Shown piece by piece: positions 33,624-41,214 of a DNA stretch of 64,000 nucleotides. Numbering within the stretch: position 1 is the first letter of the stretch; the number at the start of each line of letters is the position of its first letter. The translations under genes were made by a program, and so were the position numbers. Where the stretch lies: assembly GCA_017452785.1 (NCBI GenBank), contig JAFTLT010000017.1:1-64000 (forward strand). The letters are read 5' to 3'. The DNA is from Clostridia bacterium (GTDB lineage Bacteria; Bacillota; Clostridia; Oscillospirales; Acutalibacteraceae). Below the pieces are notes generated by a model. That model did not search any database. It was given only the letters and a program-made list of their open reading frames with translations, and was not told where the DNA came from.

Positions 33624-34421
33624 ATGGCAACTTATGATATCGAAGATCTTGAAGTAGAAGACGTAGAAGGTTCAGACGATTACATGGATGATTCTTATGA
33701 AGAAGAGGAATATGAGGAAGTAAGAGAATTCGGTCCTTATAACCATGACGAAGCAGAGGAAAGATGGAAGGATCTTGACTTTGAGCAGCTCGTTGAGCAG
33801 ATGTCACTTTATGTGTCAAATGCAAAGAAGTTCTTCTTCTCAAAGAGCAAGAGAATAGTTAACGGCCGTGATGTTGACACACTTGTTCAGTTCATGCAGG
33901 AAAAATTCCCTGAGGAGTTCCTTAAGTCAAAGGACATTATCACAAGAGAAGCAACTATCATTTCTGATGCTAATGACAAGGCAGACAAGCTTGTTTCAGA
34001 TGCTCAGAATTACAAAAACGAAACCACAGCAAAGTCACAGGCTTATTATAACGATGTTGTTAAAAAGGCACAGGCTGACGCTGAGGCAATTATTGCCCGT
34101 GCAAACAATCAGGCTGCAGAGCTTGTTAAGGAGCACAACATCACAAGAATGGCAAGAGAAGAATCTGAGAGAATCAAGGCTGAAACAGAAAAGACTGTTC
34201 AGGCTATGATTGCAAAGACAACTGCTGACTGCAACGAATATAAGAAGCAGGCTAATGACTATGCAAAGGGCATTGTTCAGGGCGCTTACAACTTTATCAC
34301 AGGCGGTCTTGCAGGCTATCAGAGCATTGCTGCAAAGAACCTTGACGAAATCAACAAGGTTAACATGACATTCCAGCAGGAATATGCTGTTCAGGTTAAG
34401 AACCTGGGCATTGATAAGTAA
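33624..34421 (+). CDS. Coiled-coil protein downstream of coaD
   Basis: A 265-aa soluble protein with a very acidic N-terminus (DYMDDSYEEEEYEEV) and a long Ala/Lys/Glu-rich coiled coil over about 105-230, similar in composition to ATP-synthase b subunits and DivIVA-like proteins. It has no membrane segment. The gene is seven bases after coaD and so co-transcribed. Similar genes occur behind coaD in related Clostridia. Function unknown; a structural or cell-division role is a guess. Ribosome site AAAGGATG. Confidence 0.72.
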   Translation: MATYDIEDLEVEDVEGSDDYMDDSYEEEEYEEVREFGPYNHDEAEERWKDLDFEQLVEQMSLYVSNAKKFFFSKSKRIVNGRDVDTLVQFMQEKFPEEFLKSKDIITREATIISDANDKADKLVSDAQNYKNETTAKSQAYYNDVVKKAQADAEAIIARANNQAAELVKEHNITRMAREESERIKAETEKTVQAMIAKTTADCNEYKKQANDYAKGIVQGAYNFITGGLAGYQSIAAKNLDEINKVNMTFQQEYAVQVKNLGIDK

Positions 34422-34435
34422 TTATGAAGGCGGAA

Positions 34436-34545
34436 TAACCCCTCAGTCACAAGTTCAGGAGTGAACTTGTGCCAGCTCCCCTTTCAGGAGAGCCGAGAAT
34501 AAGGTGGCATCTGACGATGCGCTTATCGGAATCGCGGGGGACACT
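34436..34545. repeat. Intergenic repeat of the CCCTCAGTCA type, copy 2
   Basis: Contains AACCCCTCAGTCA, an AAGTTC/GAACTT hairpin, GAGCCGAGA and a GGCATCTGACGATGC stem, in the same order as at 20466-20640. Confidence 0.6.
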
Positions 34546-34558
34546 GTGGAGGAAACGG

Positions 34559-34632
34559 CACTTTTCCCGCCGAGGAAAATTCAGCAAAACAAAAATTAAG
34601 GCACAGAGGGTTTTCTTCTGTGTCTTTTTTAT
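34559..34632 (+). repeat. Terminator-bearing repeat, copy 1
   Basis: CACTTTTCCCGCCG, TTCAGCAAA, AAAATTAAGGCACAGAGG and a CACAGA/TCTGTG stem followed by TTTTTT. Nearly the same sequence is at 35075-35147, so the two copies bracket the small XRE gene. Each copy ends in a working-looking terminator. Confidence 0.75.
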
Positions 34633-34634
34633 GA

Positions 34635-34680
34635 GTAAACAGGGATATTTGTACGTTTAGGCACAAATATCCCTGCTTAC
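34635..34680. repeat. Strong inverted repeat upstream of the XRE gene
   Basis: The arm 34635-34652 pairs with 34663-34680 over 17 of 18 positions (core CAGGGATATTTGT / ACAAATATCCCTG). There is no T tract after it. It could be an operator, a hairpin or a residue of a mobile end. Confidence 0.7.
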
Positions 34681-34734
34681 TTTGGTCTTAATACTTCGGT
34701 TGATGTGGTAAACTTTAGCAAAAGTGTGTCTCGC

Positions 34735-34824
34735 AACCGAATATTCGGTTTTGTTGTTGCAACATCAGAATTATACCGCAAAATGCAGTAAAAGTCAATA
34801 CCTCATTTTGCAGTATGATATAAT
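34735..34824 (+). promoter_or_regulatory. Operator/promoter region of the XRE gene
   Basis: AACCGAATATTCGGTT (34735-34750) is a perfect palindrome. GCAAAATG (34778-34785) and CATTTTGC (34804-34811) form an inverted repeat ending just before a -10 TATAAT (34819-34824). Such placement fits autorepression by the downstream XRE protein. Confidence 0.55.
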
Positions 34825-34841
34825 TTTTTCCGGTGATTAAC

Positions 34842-35042
34842 ATGAAGTTTGACAGAATCAGAGAGCTGCGTGAAGATAAAGATTTAACTCAAAAGCAGAT
34901 GGCAGCCATTCTGAATTGTTCACAGCAAGTGTATAGCAACTATGAGTTGGGGCAAAGAGAGATACCGCTGCAGACCCTGATTGCCTTGGCTAAGTTTTAT
35001 AATGTAACAACAGACTATATTTTGGGAATAAGTGATAAGTAA
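34842..35042 (+). CDS. Small XRE-family transcriptional regulator
   Basis: A 66-aa protein that is almost only a Cro/C1-type helix-turn-helix (about residues 5-58): IRELREDKDLTQKQMAAIL, recognition helix QVYSNYELGQREIP, and the common ending FYNVTTDYILGIS. No effector domain. It probably represses its own promoter. The ribosome site is weak; a GTG at 34833 would add three residues. It is flanked by two copies of a terminator-bearing repeat. Confidence 0.85.
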   Translation: MKFDRIRELREDKDLTQKQMAAILNCSQQVYSNYELGQREIPLQTLIALAKFYNVTTDYILGISDK

Positions 35043-35074
35043 ACTGCGGTGAGAATATTGTGTAGAGTAAACAT

Positions 35075-35147
35075 CACTTTTCCCGCCGGGGATTTTTCAG
35101 CAAAGCTAAAATTAAAGGCACAGAGGATTTTCTTCTGTGTCTTTTTT
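35075..35147 (+). repeat. Terminator-bearing repeat, copy 2
   Basis: Matches 34559-34632 with few differences; the CACAGA...TCTGTG stem and TTTTTT terminate the XRE gene. Confidence 0.75.
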
Positions 35148-35215
35148 GCTTGTGTGTCAGGTGTTAATGTGTTATAATTCAGGGGAAAAGATTTTATGAT
35201 TATTCAGGTGGTCAA

Positions 35216-36052
35216 ATGGTAGGAATTATTGATGTTGGCGGTGGCTGGAGAGGAATTTACACCGGCGGAGTTTATGATTATCTTCTTGACAATTCAATTG
35301 ATATTGACTATTGTCTGGGTGTTTCTGCGGGCAGTGCAAACCTTATTACTTATGTCGCCGGGCAAAGAGGCAGGCTTAAAAGATTTTATGAAGAGTATTC
35401 TTTTGAAAAGCAATATCTGAGTATAGGCAATTATTTCAATAAAGGTATGCTTATAGACCTTGATTATATATATTCGGATATTACAAACAGCACGGGAAAA
35501 GATCCTCTTGATTTTGACGCCGTAATGAAATCACAAAAGCAGTTTGTTGCCGTTGCAACAGAGGCTAAGACGGGAAAAGCGAAATATTTTTCAAAAAGTG
35601 ATATGAGCTTCGACGAGTTCACCTTGCTGAAAGCGAGCTGTGCAATACCTATTGTATGCCGCAAGCCGATTGCTTTTAAAGGTGAAAAATACTTCGACGG
35701 CGGGCTGTCTGACCCTATTCCTTATAAAAAAGCCTTTGCAGACGGTTGTGACAGGCTGATTATATGTCTGACTTTGCCTGTTGACTATAAAAAATCCGCT
35801 ATGCCGGAAGCGTTTGTCAGATTTTTGCTTAAAAAATATCCTGAAATAAGTGAGCATGTTATTTCTTCACACATAACATATAACAAACAGATAGAAGAAA
35901 TTATTGAGCTGGAAAAGCAAGGCAATGTCCTTATTCTTTATCCTGAAGACTGTTTTGGAATTAAAACTATATCAAGGGAAAAAGAGGGACTGAGAAAGCT
36001 TTATGAGCTGGGCTACAAGGACGCTAAAAAAATCGAGGCTTTTCTGAAATAA
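35216..36052 (+). CDS. Patatin-like phospholipase
   Basis: A 278-aa lipid acyl hydrolase of the bacterial patatin family. The oxyanion segment VGGGWRGIYTGG opens the protein, the nucleophile Ser37 sits in GVSAGS, and the catalytic Asp is in YFDGGLSDPIPY. No signal peptide, so it acts on the cytoplasmic face of the membrane. Length is usual. The ribosome site is AGGTGG. No effector partner genes are adjacent. Confidence 0.92.
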   Translation: MVGIIDVGGGWRGIYTGGVYDYLLDNSIDIDYCLGVSAGSANLITYVAGQRGRLKRFYEEYSFEKQYLSIGNYFNKGMLIDLDYIYSDITNSTGKDPLDFDAVMKSQKQFVAVATEAKTGKAKYFSKSDMSFDEFTLLKASCAIPIVCRKPIAFKGEKYFDGGLSDPIPYKKAFADGCDRLIICLTLPVDYKKSAMPEAFVRFLLKKYPEISEHVISSHITYNKQIEEIIELEKQGNVLILYPEDCFGIKTISREKEGLRKLYELGYKDAKKIEAFLK

Positions 36053-36193
36053 AACATCTTGCCTAAGCGGCAGAGTACGACGGGACTCATTAACAATTTG
36101 TTTATATTTAACAATAAACGGGGGCCGAAAATGGGTTTCAAAAGTCGAGTTTTAGCTATACTGCACAAAATAAAATTTGTTTGTTAAAAACTA

Positions 36194-36223
36194 TTGACAA
36201 ATAGCACAAGGATAATATATAAT
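36194..36223 (+). promoter_or_regulatory. Promoter of the large noncoding RNA
   Basis: TTGACA (36194-36199), 18-nt spacer, TATAAT (36218-36223); predicted start near 36226-36231. Confidence 0.75.
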
Positions 36224-36227
36224 AAGG

Positions 36228-36811
36228 GTGCAACAAAGAGAAAGGGGTGTTACCAATGTACTGTTTAGTATAAACCGTACGATTTGATAAGTATCTGTAA
36301 AAATTAAATTTAATAAGCGGTTTGTGTAAAGAAATAAACCGAAATATCCTTTGACGGAAATGGCCGTCCGGGAATAACTGAAAGAGATAAAATCAAGTCG
36401 TATCAGACGAAAATTTATATATATATAGCAAAGGCTGAGAGTATAATGAGTACAAAAAGCCGGAGCAAAAATTCATAAGTGTAAAGAAACTTATGAAGTC
36501 TTATCAGAGCTTTCAGGTAGGTAAGAGGTCGGTCGGATGTAGTGACTGACGAAAGCTATCATAAGACAAAAAAGGAAAACGTCAACTGTGTCTGAAAAGA
36601 GTAAGGCTTAAACATTCACGGAGAAATTCAGTAGCAGAGGATGCTGAAGTGAATTAAAAAGAAAAACTTAAAGCAGTGAAAAAGAACTGCAATGCTTCAT
36701 AAAAAGATTAAATATAGAAGAAAACAAAAAAGACACAGAATAAGCAAACGAAAAATTCCTTCAGAATAAAAAGTGTATACCACCTGTATTGTCATGCAGG
36801 TGGTATTTTTT
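36228..36811 (+). ncRNA. Large structured noncoding RNA, about 580 nt, ROOL-like candidate
   Basis: A transcription unit with consensus promoter and perfect terminator but no ORF. Paired segments seen by eye: 36258-36267/36271-36280; 36318-36323/36336-36341; 36353-36357/36364-36368; a perfect 9-bp stem 36472-36480/36489-36497; a triple-nested arm 36498-36504/36561-36567, 36508-36514/36551-36557, 36528-36534/36544-36550; 36614-36619/36649-36654 with 36627-36631/36644-36648 inside; 36673-36677/36686-36690; and a perfect long-range 8-bp helix 36586-36593/36731-36738 enclosing the last two. Linkers are A rich. Size, lone position and A-rich multi-helix style fit the large ornate RNAs (ROOL, GOLLD, OLE). 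ROOL is nearest in length (about 580 nt). The class name is my inference; no OLE-associated protein gene is nearby. Confidence 0.75.
36777..36811 (+). terminator. Terminator of the large noncoding RNA
   Basis: ATACCACCTG (36777-36786) pairs perfectly with CAGGTGGTAT (36797-36806), then TTTTT. Confidence 0.92.
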
Positions 36812-36818
36812 GCGAAGT

Positions 36819-37346
36819 TTATGAAACAAGAATCATAAAATTTCTTGCTGTTTCTTCGGGGGAAAACTCCATTTTTTTATCGCTGCACCATTTTATCACG
36901 GCACAAAAGCTGCTTATGAGATGGTTAAGCAAAAAGTCATCAGGCACATCTTTATTAAAATCCTTAAGGTGCAGGGTGAAAAGCTCACGGAGATAGCCTC
37001 TTATATAGCCCATAAATAAATCTGCACTTTCACAGGATAAAAGTCCTGTGATGTCTTTTTTGTGGTCTCTCAGATGCCAGAGAATGTGAGCTAACTTTTC
37101 TTCCAAAGAGTGAGTCTGACCCGGATAATTGCACATATCTCCCTTAAAGATGTGGTCAAAAATATCACTGCATATTGCATAGAGCAGTGCATCCTTGGTT
37201 TCAAAGTGAGAATAAAAGGTGCTTCTGCCAACATCAGCTTTGTCAATAATATCCTGCACGGTTATGTTTTCATAGCGTCTGTGCTGCAGCAGCTCACGAA
37301 AGGCGCTGAATATAGCTTCTCTTGTTTTTCTTTGTCTTCTGTCCAT
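36819..37346 (-). CDS. TetR-family transcriptional regulator
   Basis: A 175-aa repressor. The N-terminal helix-turn-helix is standard: KTREAIFSAFRELL, ITVQDIIDKADVGRSTFYSHFETKDALL. The C-terminal ligand domain (about 60-175) includes HLRDHKKDITGLL and DFLLNHLISSFCAVIKWC. It is divergent from the cation diffusion facilitator gene, and a 35-bp palindrome lies between them, so it probably represses that exporter and perhaps itself. The inducer is unknown. Confidence 0.9.
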   Translation of the reverse strand: MDRRQRKTREAIFSAFRELLQHRRYENITVQDIIDKADVGRSTFYSHFETKDALLYAICSDIFDHIFKGDMCNYPGQTHSLEEKLAHILWHLRDHKKDITGLLSCESADLFMGYIRGYLRELFTLHLKDFNKDVPDDFLLNHLISSFCAVIKWCSDKKMEFSPEETARNFMILVS

Positions 37347-37432
37347 AACATTTAACTGTACAATTCAGCAGTTTTGTTCAGTAACAAACAAGAACCCTGA
37401 AAAATATGTTGTTTTTTCACCTGCCTAGGTAT

Positions 37433-37467
37433 AATATATTATTGAACAAGATGTTCGATAATATATT
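37433..37467. promoter_or_regulatory. Operator palindrome between tetR and the CDF gene
   Basis: A 35-bp near-perfect palindrome: 10-bp AATATATTAT/ATAATATATT outer arms and GAACA/TGTTC inner arms, 30 of 34 positions paired about a central G. It overlaps the end of a TATAAT (37430-37435) in front of the CDF gene, a good repressor position. Confidence 0.78.
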
Positions 37468-37509
37468 GATTGTATATTTAAATGGCATAAAAGTCAAGAG
37501 GAGGTCACT

Positions 37510-38403
37510 ATGAAAAGTGAAAAGAAAATTTTAACGGCATTTATTCTCAATTTTGCCTTTTCCGTGTTTGAGTTTTTCGGCGGAATTTTTACGGGCAGTG
37601 TTGCCATACTTTCCGATGCTCTTCACGATGTGGGTGATGCGGCAAGCATAGGCATATCATATTTCCTTGAAAAAAAGAGCAAAAAGCAGCCTGATGAAAA
37701 ATACACTTACGGCTATGGCAGGTACTCTGTGCTGGGCGGTGTTATAACCACTGTCATATTGCTTTTCGGCTCAGTAGCTGTTATTGTGGGTGCGGTGAAA
37801 AGAATAATAAGTCCCACAGAAATAAACTATAACGGAATGATAGTTTTTGCTGTTGTGGGCGCTGTCACTAACTTTCTTGCAGCCTATTTTACACATGGCG
37901 GTCACAGTGTAAACCAAAAGGCAGTTAACCTTCATATGCTTGAGGATGTGCTTGGTTGGATAGTGGTGCTTATAGGTGCACTTGTTATGCGCTTTACTGA
38001 TTTCAGAATAATAGACCCTCTTATGTCTATTAGTGTGGCTGTTTTCATCTTTATAAATGCAGCAAAAAATCTTAAGGAAATTGCAGATATTTTTCTTGAG
38101 AAAACTCCCGAAGGAGCAAACATAGCTGAGCTTAAAGAGCATATCACGGGTGTTGAGGGTGTTATAGATGTTCACCATATTCATCTGTGGAGTATGAACG
38201 GTGAAAACACCTATGGCACAATGCATATTGTTGCCCAAGGCGATTTCCATAAGATAAAAGAAAAAGTCAGAGAAGAGCTTAAAGAGCACGGCATAGTGCA
38301 CGCTACACTTGAAACCGAGACTCCCGATGAGCACTGCCACGAAGAAAGCTGCAGTGTCAGGGAAGAACACGGGCACACTTCACATCACCACCATCATCAT
38401 TAA
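37510..38403 (+). CDS. Cation diffusion facilitator family metal exporter with native polyhistidine tail
   Basis: A 297-aa membrane protein with six predicted helices and a cytoplasmic C-terminal domain. The metal site residues are in SDALHDVGD (helix 2) and HMLEDVLG (helix 5), typical of Zn/Cd/Co exporters driven by proton exchange. The C-terminal domain has IDVHHIHLWSMNG. The last 18 residues are His rich and end in six consecutive His, likely a cytosolic metal-binding tail. The start follows GAGGAGG. The divergent TetR protein is its probable regulator. Confidence 0.93.
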   Translation: MKSEKKILTAFILNFAFSVFEFFGGIFTGSVAILSDALHDVGDAASIGISYFLEKKSKKQPDEKYTYGYGRYSVLGGVITTVILLFGSVAVIVGAVKRIISPTEINYNGMIVFAVVGAVTNFLAAYFTHGGHSVNQKAVNLHMLEDVLGWIVVLIGALVMRFTDFRIIDPLMSISVAVFIFINAAKNLKEIADIFLEKTPEGANIAELKEHITGVEGVIDVHHIHLWSMNGENTYGTMHIVAQGDFHKIKEKVREELKEHGIVHATLETETPDEHCHEESCSVREEHGHTSHHHHHH

Positions 38404-38661
38404 AATGCAGAATGCAGAATTGTGGTTGCGGATTTACCTTTCGCCAACATTAAGCCACTCCCCGCAGAGCTAAAGCTCAGCAACTTGAAGTTTTATCAAT
38501 CTTAAATAAACGGCAGGTCACTACCAAATTGGTAATGACCTGCTTAACTTTTCTTTGGGTGTTTGGCGGGTTAGAATTTTAGTTTTGCAATAAACCAAAA
38601 CGGATATAATCCGGAGCTTTGCTCCCCTCAATTCTGCACTCTGCACTCTGCATTCTGCATT
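38404..38661. repeat. Foldback repeat with GCAGAAT-type ends
   Basis: Left end AATGCAGAATGCAGAATTG (38404-38422) and right end 38629-38661, built of CTCTGCA/TTCTGCA words, are inverted relative to each other. In the middle, GCAGGTCA...TGACCTGC with inner ACCAAATTGGT (38513-38543) makes a strong hairpin that may terminate the CDF gene. No ORF. A single related end is at 52470-52500. Confidence 0.65.
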
Positions 38662-38686
38662 CAAAAACAGTGGGACGGTTTTTGGG

Positions 38687-40078
38687 TTACTTGCCAATTT
38701 TCCTGAGAATTTCCGGGTCGCAGGTGTCGGCAACCTTGCCGATCTTTTCCCAAAGAGCATCTGCTTTTGCTTTCCATGCAAAATAGCCTGCAGGTGAATC
38801 GGGATATTCATCATAGAGCTTGCCCACTTCACCGCTTTGCATAAGACCCTTGACGGTCTTTTTAACATTTGACATTCTGATGTTGCCTGTTGCAACACCC
38901 TTGAGAATGCCTGCAACCATTTTTGCAATATCTCCGCCTGTAAGGTTAAGATCCTGACCCATGCCGCCAAGAATTTTCTGACAGAAGATAATGTCATTTT
39001 TAAACATGTATTCAGCTTCTTTATAGTCGTATCCTATAATGCCGATAAGCAGAGGACGAAGTGAGTCGAAATCCTTGCCCTGCACCTGAATGTAACGCTT
39101 GTTGATTGACCACATATTTTCTTTTGTCAGTGGCTTGCCCTCTTTAAGGAGCTTTGAGATAACTTCAACAGCAATTTCAGCCTGGTAAAGAGAGGATGTG
39201 CAGCCTTCGCCGCAGGTGGGCTTTGTGAGGAATGCAGTGTCACCCATTGCAATAAAGCCGTCTTCAACAAAGGAGTAAAGTGTTCTGTGATAGGGGGTCA
39301 TGCCCTTTTCAACCTTTTCAACTGTATATTTTGGCCAAGGCACATTCTTTCTTACATCCTTGAAAATTTCCTCTGCATAAGCATAGTCATAGTTTGCACC
39401 GATGCCGAGAATTGCGCCGTGGTCGTCACCGCTGGGTGCTGACCATGACTTATACTGCATAAAGAAGCCGTGAAGATCAAGCGGATTGATTTTCTGATCG
39501 GTATATTTTGCATAATAAAGCACAACATAGAAAATGTCAGCGGGGGAAAGTGCAAAGTTTTCAACATATGCATTGTCGGGCAGCTTTCTTCTTGCTGCTG
39601 AAGGGATGCCTGTGCAGTCGGCAATAAGTTTTGCCTCAACCTGCTGTTCACCCTCGTCAGTTATGTATTTTGCACCGATAATTTTGCCTTTTTCATCCTT
39701 GAGGAAATCATTGAAGGCAGCACCGTAGATGATTTTAGCACCTGCAGCTTCAGCCTGACGGTTCATTTTCATAATGAATTCATGCTTGTGCATACCTACA
39801 ACAGTTTCTTTGCCGTATTTGGAATAGTTGCCATAGGGGGAGTAGCTTCTGCCTGAGGTGAAAACAAAGCCGTAATCATCGTCGCCCTCTTTCGGAATGT
39901 CAAGACCGAATCTTTCCATTTCAGCTTTGCCCATATGGAAGATGTCATATTCTCTTGACACATTTTCTGCCTGCTGCTTTTCAATGACAAGCACGCTGTG
40001 ACCTGCTTCTGCCATTTTTTTTGCAAACCATGCACCTGTGGTTGATGCGCCTGCAACGAGGATGTCAAATTTTTCCAT
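38687..40078 (-). CDS. FAD-dependent oxidoreductase, geranylgeranyl reductase/FixC-like
   Basis: A 463-aa flavoprotein. The N-terminal dinucleotide fold is FDILVAGASTTGAWFAKKMAEAGHSVLVIEK; a second FAD contact is FIAMGDTAFLTKPTCGEGCTSSLYQAEIAVEVI, close to the GDAA...GEGI motif of the geranylgeranyl reductase and FixC family. Residues beyond 370 form a helical cap. The substrate is not evident; members reduce isoprenoid double bonds or pass electrons to quinones. ATG 40078 has an AAGGAGA ribosome site; the upstream extension of the frame has none. Confidence 0.82.
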   Translation of the reverse strand: MEKFDILVAGASTTGAWFAKKMAEAGHSVLVIEKQQAENVSREYDIFHMGKAEMERFGLDIPKEGDDDYGFVFTSGRSYSPYGNYSKYGKETVVGMHKHEFIMKMNRQAEAAGAKIIYGAAFNDFLKDEKGKIIGAKYITDEGEQQVEAKLIADCTGIPSAARRKLPDNAYVENFALSPADIFYVVLYYAKYTDQKINPLDLHGFFMQYKSWSAPSGDDHGAILGIGANYDYAYAEEIFKDVRKNVPWPKYTVEKVEKGMTPYHRTLYSFVEDGFIAMGDTAFLTKPTCGEGCTSSLYQAEIAVEVISKLLKEGKPLTKENMWSINKRYIQVQGKDFDSLRPLLIGIIGYDYKEAEYMFKNDIIFCQKILGGMGQDLNLTGGDIAKMVAGILKGVATGNIRMSNVKKTVKGLMQSGEVGKLYDEYPDSPAGYFAWKAKADALWEKIGKVADTCDPEILRKIGK

Positions 40079-40178
40079 TATTAATCTCTCCTTAATAATA
40101 TTTTCTTCGTTTATAATCATATCATTATTAAGGCTCAGTTTCAATAGTTAAATATATTAATAAAAATTATTTTTCAGT

Positions 40179-40790
40179 TTATTTTTGAGAAGAAAAATAG
40201 TTTTTTATATCATAATACTTTTCAACCAGCCAGAAGCGCACCTCATATTCAGGCTTTGATAAAACTAACTTCATCTCTTTGTCTGACAGCACATCACTTA
40301 ATATATCCTCTTTTTTGCAGGCACCGGGAAGACACAGTGACGGGAACATTACGCACCACCAATTTTGTCCCTTGCCTTCGCCTATAATTATTTTCAGAGC
40401 GTCGTAATAGCCTGCAGGCAGGGTTATGTTTTCATACACCCTTGTGGGGAAATAGCTTTTCCCGAAGGCTACCTTAACACTGTAAGAGTACCCCTCATTA
40501 TAAACTGCATTTTGCGCTGTCTGCTTTAAAAAGAGAAGAGATGTGCCGAGAATTTTTTCGGCAGAAATAATATCCTCACAGTCAGTGAAAAGGTTTTCAC
40601 TTTTTTTCAGAATGCTGTCTCTTACCTTGAGCTTCAGTGCCTGATCTTTTGCTGAATCGGAATTTGCTATAACGTGAAGACGCAGAATATCCTCTCTTAC
40701 ATCCTTGCAGGTGCTTTCAAACGAGACAGCTGCACCGATGCATATAATCAAGGTAATAAACACGGCAATGTCAATGGCTTTGAGTTTCAT
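40179..40790 (-). CDS. spoIIR: Stage II sporulation protein R
   Basis: A 203-aa secreted signalling protein made in the forespore that triggers SpoIIGA processing of pro-sigma-E in the mother cell. The N-terminal membrane segment/signal (about 5-23) precedes LRLHVIANSDSAKDQALKLKVRD, the SpoIIR hallmark; NWWCVMFPSLCLP is the second conserved block. Length fits. It shows that the organism is spore forming, or descended from spore formers. I started at 40790, after AAGGAG. Confidence 0.94.
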   Translation of the reverse strand: MKLKAIDIAVFITLIICIGAAVSFESTCKDVREDILRLHVIANSDSAKDQALKLKVRDSILKKSENLFTDCEDIISAEKILGTSLLFLKQTAQNAVYNEGYSYSVKVAFGKSYFPTRVYENITLPAGYYDALKIIIGEGKGQNWWCVMFPSLCLPGACKKEDILSDVLSDKEMKLVLSKPEYEVRFWLVEKYYDIKNYFSSQK

Positions 40791-40891
40791 AATATGTATG
40801 CTCCTTTGTAAGGCGTAGTTTTTTATAAAAAAAGCATTGACAAAGAAAAAGAGCAATATACAAAAATTACCTTTAAAGTTCAGGCTATCAC

Positions 40892-40920
40892 TTGAGAAAT
40901 ACTAATTAATATGATAATAT
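40892..40920 (+). promoter_or_regulatory. Promoter of the acyl carrier protein gene
   Basis: TTGAGA (40892-40897), 17-nt spacer, TAATAT (40915-40920). Confidence 0.55.
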
Positions 40921-40936
40921 AGTCAGGAGAAATGAT

Positions 40937-41164
40937 ATGGACACATTAAGCAAAATCAAAGAAATTATCTGTGAGCGGACGGATATCAAGCCGGAGCTTC
41001 TCACTGAAGAAACAACCTTGGAGGAAACAGGTGCAGACAGTATAGATATAATTGAAATACTTATGGCACTCGAAGATGCATTCGATATTGATATACCTGA
41101 CAGTGATGCTGAAAGGCTCAGAAATATCGGTGAGCTAAAAGAGTATATCGAAGAAAAATTGTAA
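40937..41164 (+). CDS. Acyl carrier protein
   Basis: A 75-aa acidic four-helix carrier. The phosphopantetheine site is Ser35 in GADSIDIIEILMALED; the usual DSLD is DSID. It carries acyl chains as thioesters in fatty-acid or related synthesis. No fab genes are adjacent, so it may be a second, specialised ACP; the downstream neighbours are a HAD phosphatase and glycerate kinase. Ribosome site CAGGAGA. Confidence 0.9.
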   Translation: MDTLSKIKEIICERTDIKPELLTEETTLEETGADSIDIIEILMALEDAFDIDIPDSDAERLRNIGELKEYIEEKL

Positions 41165-41214
41165 TTGGGAAAGTACTGCCGCAGATTTTCGGACAAACAG
41201 ACGGGAGAAAGAAA

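Noticed and set aside
36053-36190. Additional gene between patatin and the large RNA
   Set aside because: No ORF, ribosome site or clear structure; I see nothing functional in these 140 bases apart from the RNA promoter.
37771-38376. Minus-strand frame of 201 codons opposite the CDF gene
   Set aside because: Antisense shadow of a strongly recognised exporter; composition and lack of a ribosome site argue against it.
38387-38403. Six-histidine run as a cloning tag artefact
   Set aside because: It continues a natural His-rich tail in a metal exporter and is followed by native intergenic sequence.
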